Assembly (NCBI RefSeq): GCF_004053875.1
Contig: NZ_SBIP01000004.1
Location: 248,001 to 312,000 of the forward strand
Direction: 5' to 3'
Source of the DNA: Neorhizobium lilium
GTDB taxonomy: Bacteria; Pseudomonadota; Alphaproteobacteria; Rhizobiales; Rhizobiaceae
DNA: 64,000 nt
In this document: in pieces, positions 28,334 through 36,067 of the stretch
Numbering within the stretch: the first letter of the stretch is position 1
How the letters are laid out: every line of letters begins with the position of its first letter
Program-made: the position numbers and the translations under genes
The notes under the pieces: generated by a model
The model's input: the letters and a program-made list of their open reading frames with translations, nothing else
What the model was told of the DNA's origin: nothing
Databases searched by the model: none

Positions 28334-28996
28334 CTACCACTTGAAGCTGTAGCTTGCATTGATGCTCGCGATCGCGCCCGACACATCGGAGCTTCTGTCC
28401 AGCGAGCCACTGACCGTCATGTGCCCGCCAAGCTTCTGTTCCAGGCCAATGCCCGCGCCCGCGACCTTGAAATTGCCGGTGGCGGACGCCCTCACCACGA
28501 AGGCGGTGCCGGTCGCGGTCTTGGAGACTTTGATGGACTGGCTGACATCGACCCCCGCCCACTGCTGTGCCGCCGCGTCGTAGCGGACCGCATAGGCGCC
28601 TTCCCTCTCGACGTCGATCGACGGCGTGGCAATATGCTTCTCATAAGCATTCATGGTGATGGCAGCGCTACGCGCATTGCCGTCCACCTGGAAGCCGACC
28701 TCCCGGTTCATCTCATAAGCGGGACGCTGGATCGCCTGCGCCTTGAAGCTAGACCAGAACCTGACCGGCGTCCTCAACGCGGCGCCGCTCTTCGACGTGT
28801 CCAGCCCTAAGTCAAAGCCTGCCTCAGGCTCCAGCTCCATCGGCAACTTCAAGCCGAGCTTGACGGAGTAGCTGGTATCGGAGGATTTCGATGGCTGCCA
28901 GATCAACGGCTTGTCGAGCGCCAAAACCGGCCCGGCCCCCACCGCCGTCGCCGTAGCAATTGCGAGGCTCAAGGACGCACAAGATCTGCTTTTCAT
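28334..28996 (-). CDS. Secreted, possibly outer-membrane, protein of unknown function
   Basis: The 220-residue product has a signal peptide ending near PVLALD (about residue 26). The mature part alternates polar and hydrophobic residues in strand-like stretches, for example FKVAGAGIGLEQKLGG and HMTVSGSLDRSSD, and ends SINASYSFKW, with an aromatic residue at the very C-terminus as in outer-membrane beta-barrels. No Cys occurs after the signal peptide. I recognise no family. The gene stands alone, convergent with aapP. Confidence 0.7.
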   Translation of the reverse strand: MKSRSCASLSLAIATATAVGAGPVLALDKPLIWQPSKSSDTSYSVKLGLKLPMELEPEAGFDLGLDTSKSGAALRTPVRFWSSFKAQAIQRPAYEMNREVGFQVDGNARSAAITMNAYEKHIATPSIDVEREGAYAVRYDAAAQQWAGVDVSQSIKVSKTATGTAFVVRASATGNFKVAGAGIGLEQKLGGHMTVSGSLDRSSDVSGAIASINASYSFKW

Positions 28997-29275
28997 ATCG
29001 ATCTCCGTGAGTGAAATCTTGCTGAGCTCGCGCAAACTCGAGCGACTATGAACTTATGGTTTCAGGACCCATCGCCCGTACCGCACCTGGCGGAACAAGC
29101 ACCGGATACTTTGGAAATGCGGCGGGAAGGAATGGGAAATGCGGCATAAGTAGGTGTTCGGAATCGGTTATGTCCCGATCGCCTTGCTATGCAGTGCGAT
29201 ACAAGCCTTGTGGCAGCGGGAACAAAAACGTGATGCTCCCGTTCCTCCCGCGTTTGGACCCAAATGGAGAACGAG

Positions 29276-29584
29276 ATGAAGCTGAAGCTTATGATCGGGG
29301 CGGCCTTGAGCTTAGCCTGCATATCGGCTGCCGAGGCGCCTTCAAACTACCGAACTTATGGTGGGTCGAGCCTGGATCGAGATCCTGTCCTGCTTTCCGC
29401 CTACGACAATGCTCTTTCGAGATGCGTTCCTGAAGCGATGACGCCGCCACGAGGTACGCCTCATACCAACAGCCTGCACTACAACGCCGCCTTGCGCTCG
29501 TGCCTCTACCGGCAAGGTTACGTTGACCGCGGCGTTTCGGCTTACCCAGCGACCCTGGTATTCGATAACTTCTTCGATCGTTAA
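29276..29584 (+). CDS. Small secreted protein of unknown function
   Basis: The 102-residue product has a clear signal peptide (MKLKLMIGAALSLACISAAEA). The mature peptide of about 80 residues carries two Cys, in LSRCVPEA and LRSCLYRQGY, likely to form a disulphide. GGAGAACGAG precedes ATG 29276; an ATG four codons upstream is also in frame. No family is recognised. The neighbours are the unknown secreted protein (divergent) and a DUF892 gene (same strand). Confidence 0.65.
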   Translation: MKLKLMIGAALSLACISAAEAPSNYRTYGGSSLDRDPVLLSAYDNALSRCVPEAMTPPRGTPHTNSLHYNAALRSCLYRQGYVDRGVSAYPATLVFDNFFDR

Positions 29585-29670
29585 GGGAGAGCATGCTTAC
29601 GGAAGATGCTCCGATGCCTGGAACCCTCCGAGATCAGCATTGTTAGAGATGTCTCAAACCGGAGAGCATC

Positions 29671-30183
29671 ATGGCTGATAATCAAGCAAGAAGTATTTTT
29701 GTCATCGGACTGAAGAACGCCCATGCGATGGAAAACCAGGCGCTTTCGATCATGAAGCCGCAACTGAGCCGAATTGAGAACTACCCGGAAGTTGCCGCCA
29801 AGCTCAATGAGCATATCCGCGAGACGGAAGGGCAGATTAAACGACTCGATGAAGTTCTCGATAGCCTGGCCGAAGACCGCTCTGCGCTTAAGGACTTGGC
29901 GCTTTCCTTTTCCGGCACGATGGCCGCCTTGGGTCACACCGTCGCGGGCGACGAGATCCTCAAAAACTCCTTCGCCAATTTCGCGTTCGAAAACTTCGAG
30001 ATTGCCGCCTACCGGTCGCTCATCGCCGTGGCCGAATATTCGGGCCTGCCTGCGCTCGCAACGCCTCTGAAAGCCAATCTCGAAGAGGAACTGGGCATGG
30101 CAAAGTGGCTTGAGGAGAACCTTGTCAGCGTCACCACAAAATTTCTGGCGTTAAAGGAGGCTGGCGAAACCGCCAAGGTCTAG
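29671..30183 (+). CDS. Ferritin-like DUF892 protein (YciE/YciF family)
   Basis: The 170-residue all-helical protein matches DUF892. It has the leading FVIGLKNAHAMENQALSIMK, HIRETEGQIKRLDEVL with the His and Glu expected to bind metals, and FENFEIAAYRSLIAVAEYSG. The family folds as a four-helix ferritin-like bundle and is induced by stress in many bacteria; the exact role is unsettled. A clean intrinsic terminator follows. Confidence 0.9.
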   Translation: MADNQARSIFVIGLKNAHAMENQALSIMKPQLSRIENYPEVAAKLNEHIRETEGQIKRLDEVLDSLAEDRSALKDLALSFSGTMAALGHTVAGDEILKNSFANFAFENFEIAAYRSLIAVAEYSGLPALATPLKANLEEELGMAKWLEENLVSVTTKFLALKEAGETAKV

Positions 30184-30239
30184 CAAGAACAATTTCAAGG
30201 CTGCTTTTGGCGGCCAAGGTTCTAGCAACCTCATGAACA

Positions 30240-30274
30240 AGCCGCTTCTGTGCCTCCAGAAGCGGCTATATTTT
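30240..30274 (+). terminator. Intrinsic terminator of the DUF892 gene
   Basis: An 11-bp stem (AGCCGCTTCTG / CAGAAGCGGCT, 30240-30250 and 30257-30267) is followed by ATATTTTT. This is a standard rho-independent terminator on the plus strand. Confidence 0.88.
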
Positions 30275-30360
30275 TGCAACGTCGATATCTAACGCCCAAT
30301 AGGTTTCAGGATCGCAACGCGATGCACACAGATGATCTGCGGAATGGACACACGAAAAAA

Positions 30361-30437
<77 letters not shown>

Positions 30438-30468
30438 TTGACCGTGCGAAGAAGCGGGCTGACCGCTC

Positions 30469-30774
30469 TCAATGCGTCCAGGGCTGCAAACGGTTGAAGC
30501 GGAAATTATCGGGGTAAGACACAACCTGGCGGGCAGCTTCCTTCGGGGGAACGACGCGGTATTCTATGCCTTCGCGCTTGGCATAGGCTTCCGCCTGCTC
30601 CTGCGTTTCGAAGTTGAGACGCACCTGCTGCTTCATATCAGCCGAAGACGTGTAGCCGAGGATTGGATCGATCCTGCGTGGCTGCTCCTGGTCAAACTCC
30701 AGCACCCAAAGATGAGTCTTGGCCTTGCCGGATTGCATTGCAGATTTTGCCGGACGGTAGATCTTTGCAACCAT
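30469..30774 (-). CDS. NDUFS4-like NADH dehydrogenase accessory protein (ETC complex I subunit)
   Basis: The 101-residue protein belongs to the ETC complex I subunit family, related to the mitochondrial NDUFS4 (18 kDa) subunit. It has MVAKIYRPAKSAMQSG at the start, WVLEFDQEQPRRIDPILGY, and NFETQEQAEAYAKREGI toward the C-terminus. It probably stabilises the complex I peripheral arm. The start is the second in-frame ATG. The gene lies between two tRNA genes. Confidence 0.88.
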   Translation of the reverse strand: MVAKIYRPAKSAMQSGKAKTHLWVLEFDQEQPRRIDPILGYTSSADMKQQVRLNFETQEQAEAYAKREGIEYRVVPPKEAARQVVSYPDNFRFNRLQPWTH

Positions 30775-30824
30775 AGCCTTAACGCACCTCATCAGCCTGA
30801 AAAATGAGCCGCCGCAGGAAGCGT

Positions 30825-30901
<77 letters not shown>

Positions 30902-30996
30902 TTCCTACGTGAGTTGCGAGATACACGGTTCGTCGCCGACCCGCAACAGTAAAACCCACTCGTTCAACCAGAAAAATGATAAGCCGAACAAGCGGC

Positions 30997-31476
30997 TCAG
31001 GACGCATTGCCGATCTGCTTGCTGACGACCTTGTCGCCGGGCTTGATACCCAGCGCCTTGGCGCGGCCTGCATTCAGCTCCAGCACGAAGTGCACCGGTG
31101 TTTTGGAATCGATGATATCCCGTGAGTAGGGAACCGCGTCGGCATGAACGGATGAGATGGTCCCATCCTTTTCGATGAACACCATGTCGAGCGGCAGAAT
31201 GGTATTTTCCATCCACATCTGCACTCGCCGCGTGTCACCAAAGTCGAACAGCATGCCTGCATCCGGCGCCATCTCCTTGCGGAACATCAGGCCCTGCATG
31301 CGCTGTTCGTCATCGAGCGCGAGCTCAACAGTAAACTTGTGGGTTTTGTCGCCGGATTTGATCTCGAGGTCCTGACGGGAAAACGTCGCCTGCTGCGCCC
31401 AGACGGCGCCCGCCAGACACATAAAAAGCGCCGCGAAGGCGCCTTTGATTAGGATGGAGAAGGAGTTGCGCATCAA
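30997..31476 (-). CDS. Secreted DUF192 protein
   Basis: The 159-residue protein has a signal peptide ending near AVWAQQ (about residue 28) and the DUF192 core: LALDDEQRMQGLMFRKEM, MLFDFGDTRRVQMWMENTILPLDMVFI and VLELNAGRAKALGIKPGD. The family is small and periplasmic, of uncertain function. Its start overlaps the stop of the cold-shock gene by four bases, so the two are translationally coupled. Confidence 0.88.
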   Translation of the reverse strand: MMRNSFSILIKGAFAALFMCLAGAVWAQQATFSRQDLEIKSGDKTHKFTVELALDDEQRMQGLMFRKEMAPDAGMLFDFGDTRRVQMWMENTILPLDMVFIEKDGTISSVHADAVPYSRDIIDSKTPVHFVLELNAGRAKALGIKPGDKVVSKQIGNAS

Positions 31477-32051
31477 TGCGACCGGTTTCCGGGGCTGGGA
31501 TTGTCGGGATGGATTTCCGCCGCCATGAGCCCTTTGTCGCCAGGCCCGAAGCGGACCAAAACCACCTGCCCGGGACGCAGTTCCGCCAGGCCGAATCGAC
31601 GAAGCGTTTCCATGTGGACGAAGATATCCTCGGTGCCCTCACCTCGCGTAAGGAAGCCGAAACCCTTGGTGCGGTTGAACCATTTGACCAGGGCACGTTC
31701 CAGGCCGCTGGTGGGCGTTACCTGCACATGGGTGCGAACCGGCGGCATCTGGGAGGGATGAATCGCGGTCGACTGATCCATGGAAAGAATACGGAAAGCC
31801 TGGTAACCCCGGTCCCGCTTCTGGATCATCGCTACGATGCGCGTTCCTTCGAGGATGGTCTGATAGCCGTCGCGCCGTAAACAGGTCACATGCAGAAGAA
31901 CATCCTGCATGCCATTGTCCGGAATGATAAAGCCGAAACCCTTGGCCACATCAAACCACTTTACCACACCAGTGATCTCGATCAGATCAACCGGCTCGCC
32001 GGGGAGCTCCTCGAAACTGGCAATGCCCTTCGATGACATCCTGTCTGCCAT
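31473..32051 (-). CDS. Protein with two cold-shock domains
   Basis: The 192-residue protein carries two CSDs joined by a linker. The first (about 25-90) has VVKWFDVAKGFGFIIPDN with RNP1 GFGFI and a VLLHVTC stretch in place of the RNP2 VFVH. The second (about 118-183) has ALVKWFNRTKGFGFLTRG and DIFVHMETLR. Such tandem CSD proteins are common in Rhizobiales and bind single-stranded nucleic acid. It is upstream of and overlapping the DUF192 gene. Confidence 0.9.
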   Translation of the reverse strand: MADRMSSKGIASFEELPGEPVDLIEITGVVKWFDVAKGFGFIIPDNGMQDVLLHVTCLRRDGYQTILEGTRIVAMIQKRDRGYQAFRILSMDQSTAIHPSQMPPVRTHVQVTPTSGLERALVKWFNRTKGFGFLTRGEGTEDIFVHMETLRRFGLAELRPGQVVLVRFGPGDKGLMAAEIHPDNPSPGNRSH

Positions 32052-32269
32052 ATCCTATCGGCCCCTCGATCTACGCGTTACGACATGACGTTAACTGATT
32101 CTTAGAGGATAGATTAACATTGCGGTAACCGTCCAGCGCAAGTGTTAGTCCCTGCTATTACCGGCATTTTCTATTCGGAGTGGCTTGCTCCAGGCTGGCG
32201 GCTGCTCCATATCCGCCGAGCCTTCCGGCAGGATTTCCGGCCAGCACCAATTTTCATGGAGCACTTCAG

Positions 32270-32710
32270 ATGCGCTATCTCCACACCATGGTTCGCGTCA
32301 AAGACCTCGACGCCTCCCTTCACTTCTATACAACCGTCTTGGGGCTCCAAGAGATCCGCCGCTTCGAGAATGAGCAGGGACGCTACACCCTGGTTTTTCT
32401 TGCCGCCAGTGACGATTTTGGCGCCGCCAAGGAGCATCTCGCCCCTTGCGTGGAGCTCACCTACAATTGGGATACGGAAGACTATACGGGCGGGCGCAAT
32501 TTCGGCCATCTCGCTTATGAGGTCGATAATATCTACGAGTATTGCCAGCAGCTGCAGGACAAAGGCATCACGATCAACAGGCCCCCTCGCGAAGGCCGTA
32601 TGGCCTTCGTCCGCTCACCCGACGGCATTTCGATCGAGCTCCTTCAAAAGGGCGAGAACCTGCCGGTCTCCGAACCCTGGTCTTCCATGCAGAATATCGG
32701 CAGCTGGTAA
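32270..32710 (+). CDS. gloA: GloA, lactoylglutathione lyase (glyoxalase I)
   Basis: The 146-residue glyoxalase I converts the methylglyoxal-glutathione hemithioacetal to S-lactoylglutathione. It has the two beta-alpha-beta modules with metal ligands: His5 in RYLHTMVRV, a Glu in ECHLAP-like CVELTYNW, His in GHLAYEVD and Glu in ISIELLQ. I start at MRYLHTMV, which matches the usual N-terminus; upstream frames do not. Confidence 0.92.
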   Translation: MRYLHTMVRVKDLDASLHFYTTVLGLQEIRRFENEQGRYTLVFLAASDDFGAAKEHLAPCVELTYNWDTEDYTGGRNFGHLAYEVDNIYEYCQQLQDKGITINRPPREGRMAFVRSPDGISIELLQKGENLPVSEPWSSMQNIGSW

Positions 32711-32825
32711 TATCCGGTGAGCGGCGGCATTGCCCGCCGCCCCTACCCTTGCCGTTCAACGGCTTCCGGGAGATGCTGTAGGCCACGATTCGCGGAAGCC
32801 CGCGATCCGAGCCAAGGGACATGAT

Positions 32826-33359
32826 GTGCCTGCGTCCATCTTCCACATACGCACGACTTGCCGCCACGTGACCGTCGCCTTCTTCATTGCCATCGCGCTC
32901 TGCGGCTGCATGACCAACAAGAAGTCGGCTGACGCCTCGAAAGACCCTGTGCAGGCGGAGGGTGAACAGCCGCTGCAGGCCAAGGGAGGAACCACAGCCT
33001 CCACTCACTATGTCGATCCTGTGATTGCCAAAGCGTCTTCGCAGCAGCAAGCTAAGGCGGGGCTGCCGGGTTCACCCACCGAGCAACCGTCGCCCACTGC
33101 GGCCAGCGCTTTTCCGCCGACGCCGGTGCAAGCGTCAGGATCCATCGCCGGACTGACCACACAGCCCACCGGTGTCCGCGCAGGCAGTTTCAGCATCTTT
33201 TCCGCTGGTGCCGCACCCTCAACGGCAGCACCAAACACGGGGGCTGTGCCATCCGGTCCGGGTATCAGCGCAACAACGGGCAGCGTCTATACATCGCACC
33301 AACCGCCGGCTTCTACCGCTTGCCCGACCGACAGCGCCGGACTTCCGCTAAACTGCTGA
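32826..33359 (+). CDS. Putative lipoprotein, Pro/Ala/Ser/Thr-rich
   Basis: Starting from GTG 32826 (preceded by AAGGGA) the product is 177 residues. A hydrophobic segment, VTVAFFIAIALCGC, ends in a lipobox-like LCGC, with the lipidated Cys near residue 28. The rest is low complexity, rich in Pro, Ala, Ser, Thr and Gly, without predicted domains, and ends with a Cys. It may be a surface-exposed or periplasm-spanning linker protein. An upstream ATG at 32730 in the same frame would give 209 residues with an implausible leader. Confidence 0.6.
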   Translation: MPASIFHIRTTCRHVTVAFFIAIALCGCMTNKKSADASKDPVQAEGEQPLQAKGGTTASTHYVDPVIAKASSQQQAKAGLPGSPTEQPSPTAASAFPPTPVQASGSIAGLTTQPTGVRAGSFSIFSAGAAPSTAAPNTGAVPSGPGISATTGSVYTSHQPPASTACPTDSAGLPLNC

Positions 33360-33434
33360 TTCGATGGGTATTTCATAATTCTGCGACCAATGAAAACCGG
33401 CGTCATTTTTTTGTAAAAAAGATAGACTTCCCGC

Positions 33435-33463
33435 TTGCGATAAAGAAATCCGCTCTCTATAAG
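33435..33463 (+). promoter_or_regulatory. Promoter of first tRNA-Glu gene
   Basis: TTGCGA (33435-33440) and TATAAG (33458-33463) are spaced by exactly 17 bases, and the tRNA begins 20 bases after the -10 box. The second tRNA-Glu copy has the same two hexamers with the same spacing. Confidence 0.7.
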
Positions 33464-33483
33464 GACGCCACCACGAAGCGCAG

Positions 33484-33558
33484 GCGCCCTTCGTCTATCG
33501 GTTAGGACACCAGATTTTCATTCTGGGAAGAGGGGTTCGACTCCCCTAGGGCGTGCCA
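33484..33558 (+). tRNA. tRNA-Glu (anticodon TTC), copy 1
   Basis: A 75-base gene including CCA. Acceptor stem GCGCCCT / AGGGCGT, anticodon loop TTTTCAT flanked by CCAGA / TCTGG, T arm GGTTCGACTCC. It is identical to the copy 231 bases downstream. Confidence 0.96.
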
Positions 33559-33668
33559 CTTCACTTATTCCAAAGCTCAAATTTCTCTTTATGTATCGGC
33601 ACTTGCACGCGATTTCTCGTGCAGGTGATTTTTTGCATTTCTACCTGCCGAAAAACCGCATTTTGCGC

Positions 33669-33697
33669 TTGCGAGATAGGATTGCCGCCCATATAAG
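33669..33697 (+). promoter_or_regulatory. Promoter of second tRNA-Glu gene
   Basis: TTGCGA (33669-33674) and TATAAG (33692-33697) with a 17-base spacer, matching the promoter of the first copy. The bases around both boxes are partly conserved, which suggests a tandem duplication that included the promoter. Confidence 0.7.
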
Positions 33698-33714
33698 GGC
33701 GCCACGGAGCGCAC

Positions 33715-33789
33715 GCGCCCTTCGTCTATCGGTTAGGACACCAGATTTTCATTCTGGGAAGAGGGGTTCGACTCCCCTAGGGCGTGCCA
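33715..33789 (+). tRNA. tRNA-Glu (anticodon TTC), copy 2
   Basis: Identical in all 75 bases, including CCA, to the first tRNA-Glu gene. It lies tail to tail with recJ, 32 bases before the recJ stop. Confidence 0.96.
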
Positions 33790-33821
33790 CTTCCTCTCCT
33801 TTTTCCCTGACCATTCAGTTG

Positions 33822-35657
33822 CTACGGCGCACGAACCGCATCCAGAAGCCGAAGCTGGATTCGCCTATTGCCCTGCCACTGATCGGCGCTCAGGCAGCCG
33901 GCCGCATGGATCTGCATGCCACGGGAATTCAGCAGGAAATTGCCGAGCGGGGTATCAATGGCGCGGAAAGCTATCCCGTCCAGACGGGTTCCATCCAGGG
34001 ATTCAAGGGTGATCTTCACATGCGCTGCTCCTACCTGGCGCGCGTCCTTGAGCCTGTGCGAGGGAATGGCGAAAACGGGTTGGGCGTGGCCGGAACCGTA
34101 GGGTCCCGCCTGTTCCAACTGGTCGAACAATTCCGTGGTTGCACCCGAGGCAGACAAGGCTCCGTCGATCTTCAGGACGTGGTTCGCGACTAGCGCCGGC
34201 ACGTTGCGGCCTGCCTCCTCCTCGAAAAATGCGCGCAGTTTTCCGAGATTGGATCGCTCGACGGTCAGCCCCGCCGCCATGGCGTGGCCCCCGCCCTTCA
34301 CCAGCAGCCCGGCATCCACTGCGGCTCGCACCATGCGGCCCATGTCGAAGCCGTTGATGGAGCGGCCCGAACCGGCGCCTTTGCCAGACGGATCGAAGGC
34401 GATGGCAAAGGCCGGTCGCTTGAACTTTTCCTTCAGCCGCGCCGCGATCAGGCCCACAATGCCCGGATGCCAGTTGTCGCGCGCCGTCAGAAGCACGGAA
34501 ACGCCCTCGCCGTTTCCATATTCGGCCAGCACTTCAGCCTCTGCTTCCGCCAGCATGGCAGCCTCCATGGCTTGACGCTCGCGGTTAAGGTCGTCCAAGC
34601 GTCCGGCGATCTCTTCAGCTTCGATAGTGTCGTCTATCGTCAGAAGACGGCTGCCGAGCGCGGCATCCCCGATGCGGCCACCTGCATTGATTCTCGGGCC
34701 GATCAGGAAGCCGAAATGATAGGGAGAGACAGGACCGCCGAGACCCGCCTTGCGAAACAGCGCCGCCAGCCCGGCATTACCCATGTGACGCGCTGCCAGC
34801 AGGCCCTTGACGACATACGCCCGGTTGAGACCCTTAAGCGGCACCACGTCGCAGACTGTCGCAAGGGCCACGATATCGAGCCAGGCCAGAAGATCGAGCG
34901 ACCTTGCCTTTGCGTCGCCGCGCTCCCGCATAAGACGCGCCGCCGCCACCAGAACCAGGAAGACGACGCCTGCGGCGCAGAGATGCCCCTGCCCCGACAG
35001 ATCGTCCTCCCGGTTGGGATTGACCAGCGCCAGGCATGGCGGCAGTTCGTGACCAAGCTGGTGGTGGTCTATCACCACCACGTCTATTCCCTCGTCGCGA
35101 GCTGCCGCCAGTGCGTCATGGCTGGTCGATCCGCAATCGACGGTGACGATCAGCCGCGCGCCGCGGCCGATCAATTGGCGAATCGCGGCCGGATTTGGCC
35201 CATAGCCCTCGAAGATACGGTCCGGAATATAGATCTCGGCTTCCACGCCGAAGTGACGAAGGAACCGGTAAAGCAGGGCCGACGAAGAGGCTCCATCGAC
35301 GTCGTAGTCGCCGAAGATCGCCACACGCTCGCCGCGATCAATGGCAGTCGCCAGCCGGCCCACTGCCTTTTCGCAATCTGTCAGCGTGAAAGGGTCGGGC
35401 ATCAGCGAGCGGAGGGTGGGATCGAGGAAGGCGGGCGCATCGTCCAAGGTCACGCCGCGGCCGGCCAGCACACGCGCCACCAACTCTGGAATGCCGTGGA
35501 TCTGGGTGATTGCCAACGCCCGGTTCTGCGCCGCCTGATCGAGGCGCGATACCCAGCGCTGTCCGCTCGCCGACTGCTCGACGTTCAGAAAAGCACGCGG
35601 CACCGGATCGACGGGTGTGGTCGATAGCGGACCAACCAGAGTTTCTCTCGTGTTCAT
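33822..35657 (-). CDS. recJ: RecJ, single-stranded-DNA-specific exonuclease
   Basis: RecJ is a 5'-3' exonuclease on single-stranded DNA, used in recombination and mismatch repair. The 611-residue product has the DHH phosphoesterase motifs: IFGDYDVDGASSSALLYR near residue 95, VTVDCGSTSHDAL, VIDHHQLG and GHLCAAGVVFLV. The C-terminal DHHA1 region has KGGGHAMAAGLTVE, with the GGGH signature. Length is close to the family norm (about 570-610). A small membrane-protein gene lies upstream. Confidence 0.96.
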   Translation of the reverse strand: MNTRETLVGPLSTTPVDPVPRAFLNVEQSASGQRWVSRLDQAAQNRALAITQIHGIPELVARVLAGRGVTLDDAPAFLDPTLRSLMPDPFTLTDCEKAVGRLATAIDRGERVAIFGDYDVDGASSSALLYRFLRHFGVEAEIYIPDRIFEGYGPNPAAIRQLIGRGARLIVTVDCGSTSHDALAAARDEGIDVVVIDHHQLGHELPPCLALVNPNREDDLSGQGHLCAAGVVFLVLVAAARLMRERGDAKARSLDLLAWLDIVALATVCDVVPLKGLNRAYVVKGLLAARHMGNAGLAALFRKAGLGGPVSPYHFGFLIGPRINAGGRIGDAALGSRLLTIDDTIEAEEIAGRLDDLNRERQAMEAAMLAEAEAEVLAEYGNGEGVSVLLTARDNWHPGIVGLIAARLKEKFKRPAFAIAFDPSGKGAGSGRSINGFDMGRMVRAAVDAGLLVKGGGHAMAAGLTVERSNLGKLRAFFEEEAGRNVPALVANHVLKIDGALSASGATTELFDQLEQAGPYGSGHAQPVFAIPSHRLKDARQVGAAHVKITLESLDGTRLDGIAFRAIDTPLGNFLLNSRGMQIHAAGCLSADQWQGNRRIQLRLLDAVRAP

Positions 35658-35727
35658 CCGCCGCTTTTAGCGCATACAGACCGAAACAGAAACAGGCTCA
35701 GCCACCGTTTGAAACGCCACGAAAACG

Positions 35728-35946
35728 CTAGTGCAAAAGCGCCAACACAAGCGGCATGGCCACAATACCGGCTGCGGCGGCGACAAAGATCAATATAGGC
35801 GTCCAGTTACGGCTCTCGTCGGGCGGAGCTAAGGGTCTGTCCCAATCGCGCGAGTATACAAGCCGCAGGTGCACGGCTTTGCCATGTCTCCGACTGGCAA
35901 TCGTATGACTATGACTTCCCCTGGGGGTATCCTCCAAAGAAATCAC
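35728..35946 (-). CDS. Small protein with one membrane segment, unknown function
   Basis: The 72-residue frame has a polar N-terminal half and a single C-terminal transmembrane helix (about residues 49-70, ILIFVAAAAGIVAMPLVLAL). Codon use is like its neighbours. It sits between hom and recJ on the same strand, where rhizobial genomes usually carry glpX. No family is recognised, and it could be a chance frame, though the C-terminal anchor favours a real gene. Confidence 0.5.
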   Translation of the reverse strand: MISLEDTPRGSHSHTIASRRHGKAVHLRLVYSRDWDRPLAPPDESRNWTPILIFVAAAAGIVAMPLVLALLH

Positions 35947-36067
35947 TCAAGCGCCTCCTCGCGGCTGGTGACTATGTTTATCGAGGATACAGCGAACCGG
36001 TCGCCCCCGCCAGCCGAAAGCTTACCCTCCAGCCAGAAAACTGCCGGCGACACGCCGAAGGCCCGCC

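Noticed and set aside
33484-33789. tRNA-Glu pair as the border of an integrated element
   Set aside because: The bases between the copies are only 156 long with no integrase, and recJ follows directly; a local duplication explains it better.
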